From positions 372,001 through 436,000 of the forward strand of contig NZ_JASBRG010000003.1 of NCBI RefSeq assembly GCF_029961145.1: a stretch of DNA of 64,000 nt, given 5' to 3'. This stretch comes from Pinibacter soli (lineage in GTDB: Bacteria; Bacteroidota; Bacteroidia; Chitinophagales; Chitinophagaceae). Below, piece after piece: positions 62,112 through 64,000 of the stretch (the first letter of the stretch is position 1; every line of letters begins with the position of its first letter). The notes beneath the pieces are model-generated. The model had not been told where the DNA came from, searched no databases, and saw only the letters and a program-made list of their open reading frames with translations. Position numbers and translations under genes: made by a program.

Positions 62112-63881
62112 TTACAATGAAACAACCGCTCTTTTCCTAACCACCTTGATTTCCTTTTGCAGAGAGTCAATCTTCATTACATGTCTGTCTCTGAGTTGCT
62201 GTTGTTTATCTGCCTTGGCAACCAACATTTGTACAAGTGCTGTGGATTGCATGTCGATGATTTTTGCAACATTATCTTTTTCGTAATAATGCATGCAGGA
62301 AAGGGATTGCTCAAGATTTAGCAAAAGCTTTTCTTCATTGCAAATATTTGCCTGCCTGGCCATATCCAATGCGACAGAGGCCTTAACCAGGGCCAGTTTA
62401 AGCGCATGGTCCTCTGAGCTTAAAGCATTGATAGAGTCCTGGATATTGTAGTAACTAAAGCTTGATCCCGGAACGTATGGTGAATTCGTGCTGATATTTA
62501 TTTTCACGTTAGGCTGTGGTGCAGCCGGAATTACAAAATCCCGCTTTTCGATCGTTTGCACCGTTTCAACATGTATCGGTTCTGCATTTGGTGCGCTATA
62601 TGAAACCGCTACAAGCTGCGGAACGGGTGGTGGCGGCGGCGCAAGTTCATCTGCCTGTTTTGTTTCTAATGAATTGCTTCTTTTGATTTTAACTGCAACG
62701 AGAACATTTTGTACAGTTACCCTGATCTCTTGTTTATATGTATTCGCTGCCATTCTCGTTTGCTGAATATTGCCTTGCATTTCCGCCACAGGCTTATTGT
62801 TTCGCAGCAAGTAATTATAAGGTAAACCACTCGCTTCGGCACTACTGAATGATACTGTTTGCATAGTTGGCGTCAGCGGCGTAATAGTCTCCCTATTTGT
62901 TGGCTGCACAAACAATGCAGACGAAAAAAGCAAAAGAAGTAACGGAAAAACAAGTTGCTGTTTGTTGATCTTCGTATCAACGGGCACATTCATAATGCGT
63001 TTAACACGTGTCAACAAGTGCTTTTCATTTTTACCATTGGAAGATAAGCTGAGGGAAGGCAGCACGTTGGATCTGTTTTGCTCCAGGGTGAGCAACGCCT
63101 TCGCATATATTTCAGGCGAATATCTGAATTGAAGAACGAAGTCATCACAACTGTTTTCTCTTTCTGTTTCCAGTACTTTGATGAACAGTTTCGCAAAAGG
63201 ATTGAAGAACAGCATGATGTTTACTAAGCCTAAAAGCACATTTACAAAGTAATCGTTCCTTTGAATATGTGCCATTTCGTGTAACAGGATAGCTTCCAAT
63301 TGTTCCGTTGTCAGCTGATTGATTGCGGCTAGCGGAAGCAGTATAACAGGTTTAAAATAACCGATCAATAGCGGAGCATCTACATTTTTGGAAATCCATA
63401 CAGATACTTTTTTCTTAATGCTCATGCGCATTGAAAGTTCCTGGATGTATATTTTATAGAAGGGAGAGATTTTTACTAAATCCTTTTTGTTGAGCAGATA
63501 AGATGCTCTTATGAAAAATAAAAAGCGCAGCGAAAGAAAGAATACAACTCCGAGGTAAATAATAGAAATATACGGCAGAACTGCGTTGAAATAGTTCAGC
63601 GATTGCTGATATAGCGTGCTGTAATGCTCATGTGCGTAGCCGATAATGGAAAACGAAGCATCCGGCAGGAACCAATACCTAAAAATGAAATTGCCCACCA
63701 CGGTTAGTGTCCCAGCAGACAAAAGCGTCAACGCAATATTGTACTTAACGGCGGCACTGGCTTTTTTGAAGGAAAATGAAAAACCAATGTACACAAGCCA
63801 AAGTGCAGCAAATTGCCAGAGGCTGCTGAGCAGGCTCCATGCAAGCTGTTGTAAAAAAGCAGAATGGCTCAAGGGAGACAT
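62112..63881 (-). CDS. BlaR1/M56-family membrane peptidase
   Basis: A 589-residue M56 antirepressor-type protein. Membrane helices near residues 13-32, 43-62, 95-115 and about 300-320 surround the zinc peptidase site His201-Glu202-Met-Ala-His205. The cytoplasmic NSCDDFVLQF motif, typical of BlaR1, follows. After the last membrane span the periplasmic part has no penicillin-binding sensor: instead it is a proline-rich stretch (APPPPPVPQ) and a helical tail. It probably cleaves or inactivates the BlaI-type repressor encoded just upstream, on a signal that is not a beta-lactam. Confidence 0.9.
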   Translation of the reverse strand: MSPLSHSAFLQQLAWSLLSSLWQFAALWLVYIGFSFSFKKASAAVKYNIALTLLSAGTLTVVGNFIFRYWFLPDASFSIIGYAHEHYSTLYQQSLNYFNAVLPYISIIYLGVVFFLSLRFLFFIRASYLLNKKDLVKISPFYKIYIQELSMRMSIKKKVSVWISKNVDAPLLIGYFKPVILLPLAAINQLTTEQLEAILLHEMAHIQRNDYFVNVLLGLVNIMLFFNPFAKLFIKVLETERENSCDDFVLQFRYSPEIYAKALLTLEQNRSNVLPSLSLSSNGKNEKHLLTRVKRIMNVPVDTKINKQQLVFPLLLLLFSSALFVQPTNRETITPLTPTMQTVSFSSAEASGLPYNYLLRNNKPVAEMQGNIQQTRMAANTYKQEIRVTVQNVLVAVKIKRSNSLETKQADELAPPPPPVPQLVAVSYSAPNAEPIHVETVQTIEKRDFVIPAAPQPNVKINISTNSPYVPGSSFSYYNIQDSINALSSEDHALKLALVKASVALDMARQANICNEEKLLLNLEQSLSCMHYYEKDNVAKIIDMQSTALVQMLVAKADKQQQLRDRHVMKIDSLQKEIKVVRKRAVVSL

Positions 63882-63886
63882 ATGTT

Positions 63887-64000
63887 TTAGGCTTCTTTTT
63901 TAAGATCGTCCAGTAATTGTTGAATCTGATCAAGCTCTTCTTTGGATGCTTTATGACTGCCCAATGCCTGTATTACAAGCTGTGTGGAGGAGCCTCCAAA
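63887..64000 (-). CDS. BlaI/MecI/CopY-family repressor, C-terminal part
   Basis: The last 37 codons of a gene that enters from the right edge (stop codon 63889-63887). The visible part, FGGSSTQLVIQALGS then LDQIQQLLDDLKKEA, matches the C-terminal dimerisation helices of the BlaI repressor family. It ends five bases before the start of the M56 peptidase gene, the usual blaI-blaR1 order and spacing. The DNA-binding domain lies outside the window. Confidence 0.85.
   Translation of the reverse strand, partial: FGGSSTQLVIQALGSHKASKEELDQIQQLLDDLKKEA

Overview
The window looks like chromosome from a Bacteroidota bacterium, most likely family Chitinophagaceae. The reasons are moderate GC, the scarcity of purine-rich ribosome binding sites, several copies of the Bacteroidota promoter (TTTG, about 20 nt, TAnnTTTG), fused SecDF, LytS/LytTR and beta-propeller sensor proteins, and many lipoproteins. 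This placement is inference from gene content, not from a marker-gene tree. I see no rRNA, tRNA, CRISPR array, phage or intact insertion sequence.

Layout. 1-6.4 kb: the tail of an EF-G-like translation factor, a methyltransferase, two unknown envelope proteins and glycine decarboxylase (gcvP). 6.4-15.6 kb: a glutamine cyclotransferase lipoprotein, then a plus-strand glycan block (clan GH-A lipoprotein hydrolase, aldo/keto reductase, GH9 endoglucanase, GH3 beta-glucosidase) that probably cuts a beta-glucan to glucose; no SusC/SusD pair lies beside it. 15.8-24.7 kb: regulators and small enzymes: AraC, SRPBCC and NmrA proteins, a LytS/LytTR two-component pair, a large propeller sensor whose phospho-acceptor histidine is replaced by threonine, and a c-type cytochrome. 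24.8-34.2 kb: a membrane protein, DinB, a TetR / two YceI / DsbA-like group, an ABC exporter, and a histidine decarboxylase divergent from an Lrp regulator. 34.3-43.9 kb: M13 peptidase, small heat-shock protein, a two-gene heterodimeric-type ABC exporter, a candidate small RNA, and small envelope proteins. 44-57.4 kb: mostly housekeeping: trhO, an aspartate-type aminotransferase, a class A beta-lactamase-like lipoprotein, secDF, threonine aldolase, pgi and purK. 57.4-64 kb: a secreted unknown, an SDR / SRPBCC / FAD-Rieske group, and a BlaI/BlaR1-type repressor-sensor pair cut by the window end.

The most unusual feature is the intergenic DNA. Many gaps hold a long inverted repeat whose arms are built from short, nearly tandem words. 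At least a dozen different word families share the same arm-loop-inverted-arm plan, and several loci have matching copies elsewhere in the window. The best single new candidate is a promoter-to-terminator unit with an internal stem and no reading frame at 41138-41315, which I propose as an undescribed small RNA.
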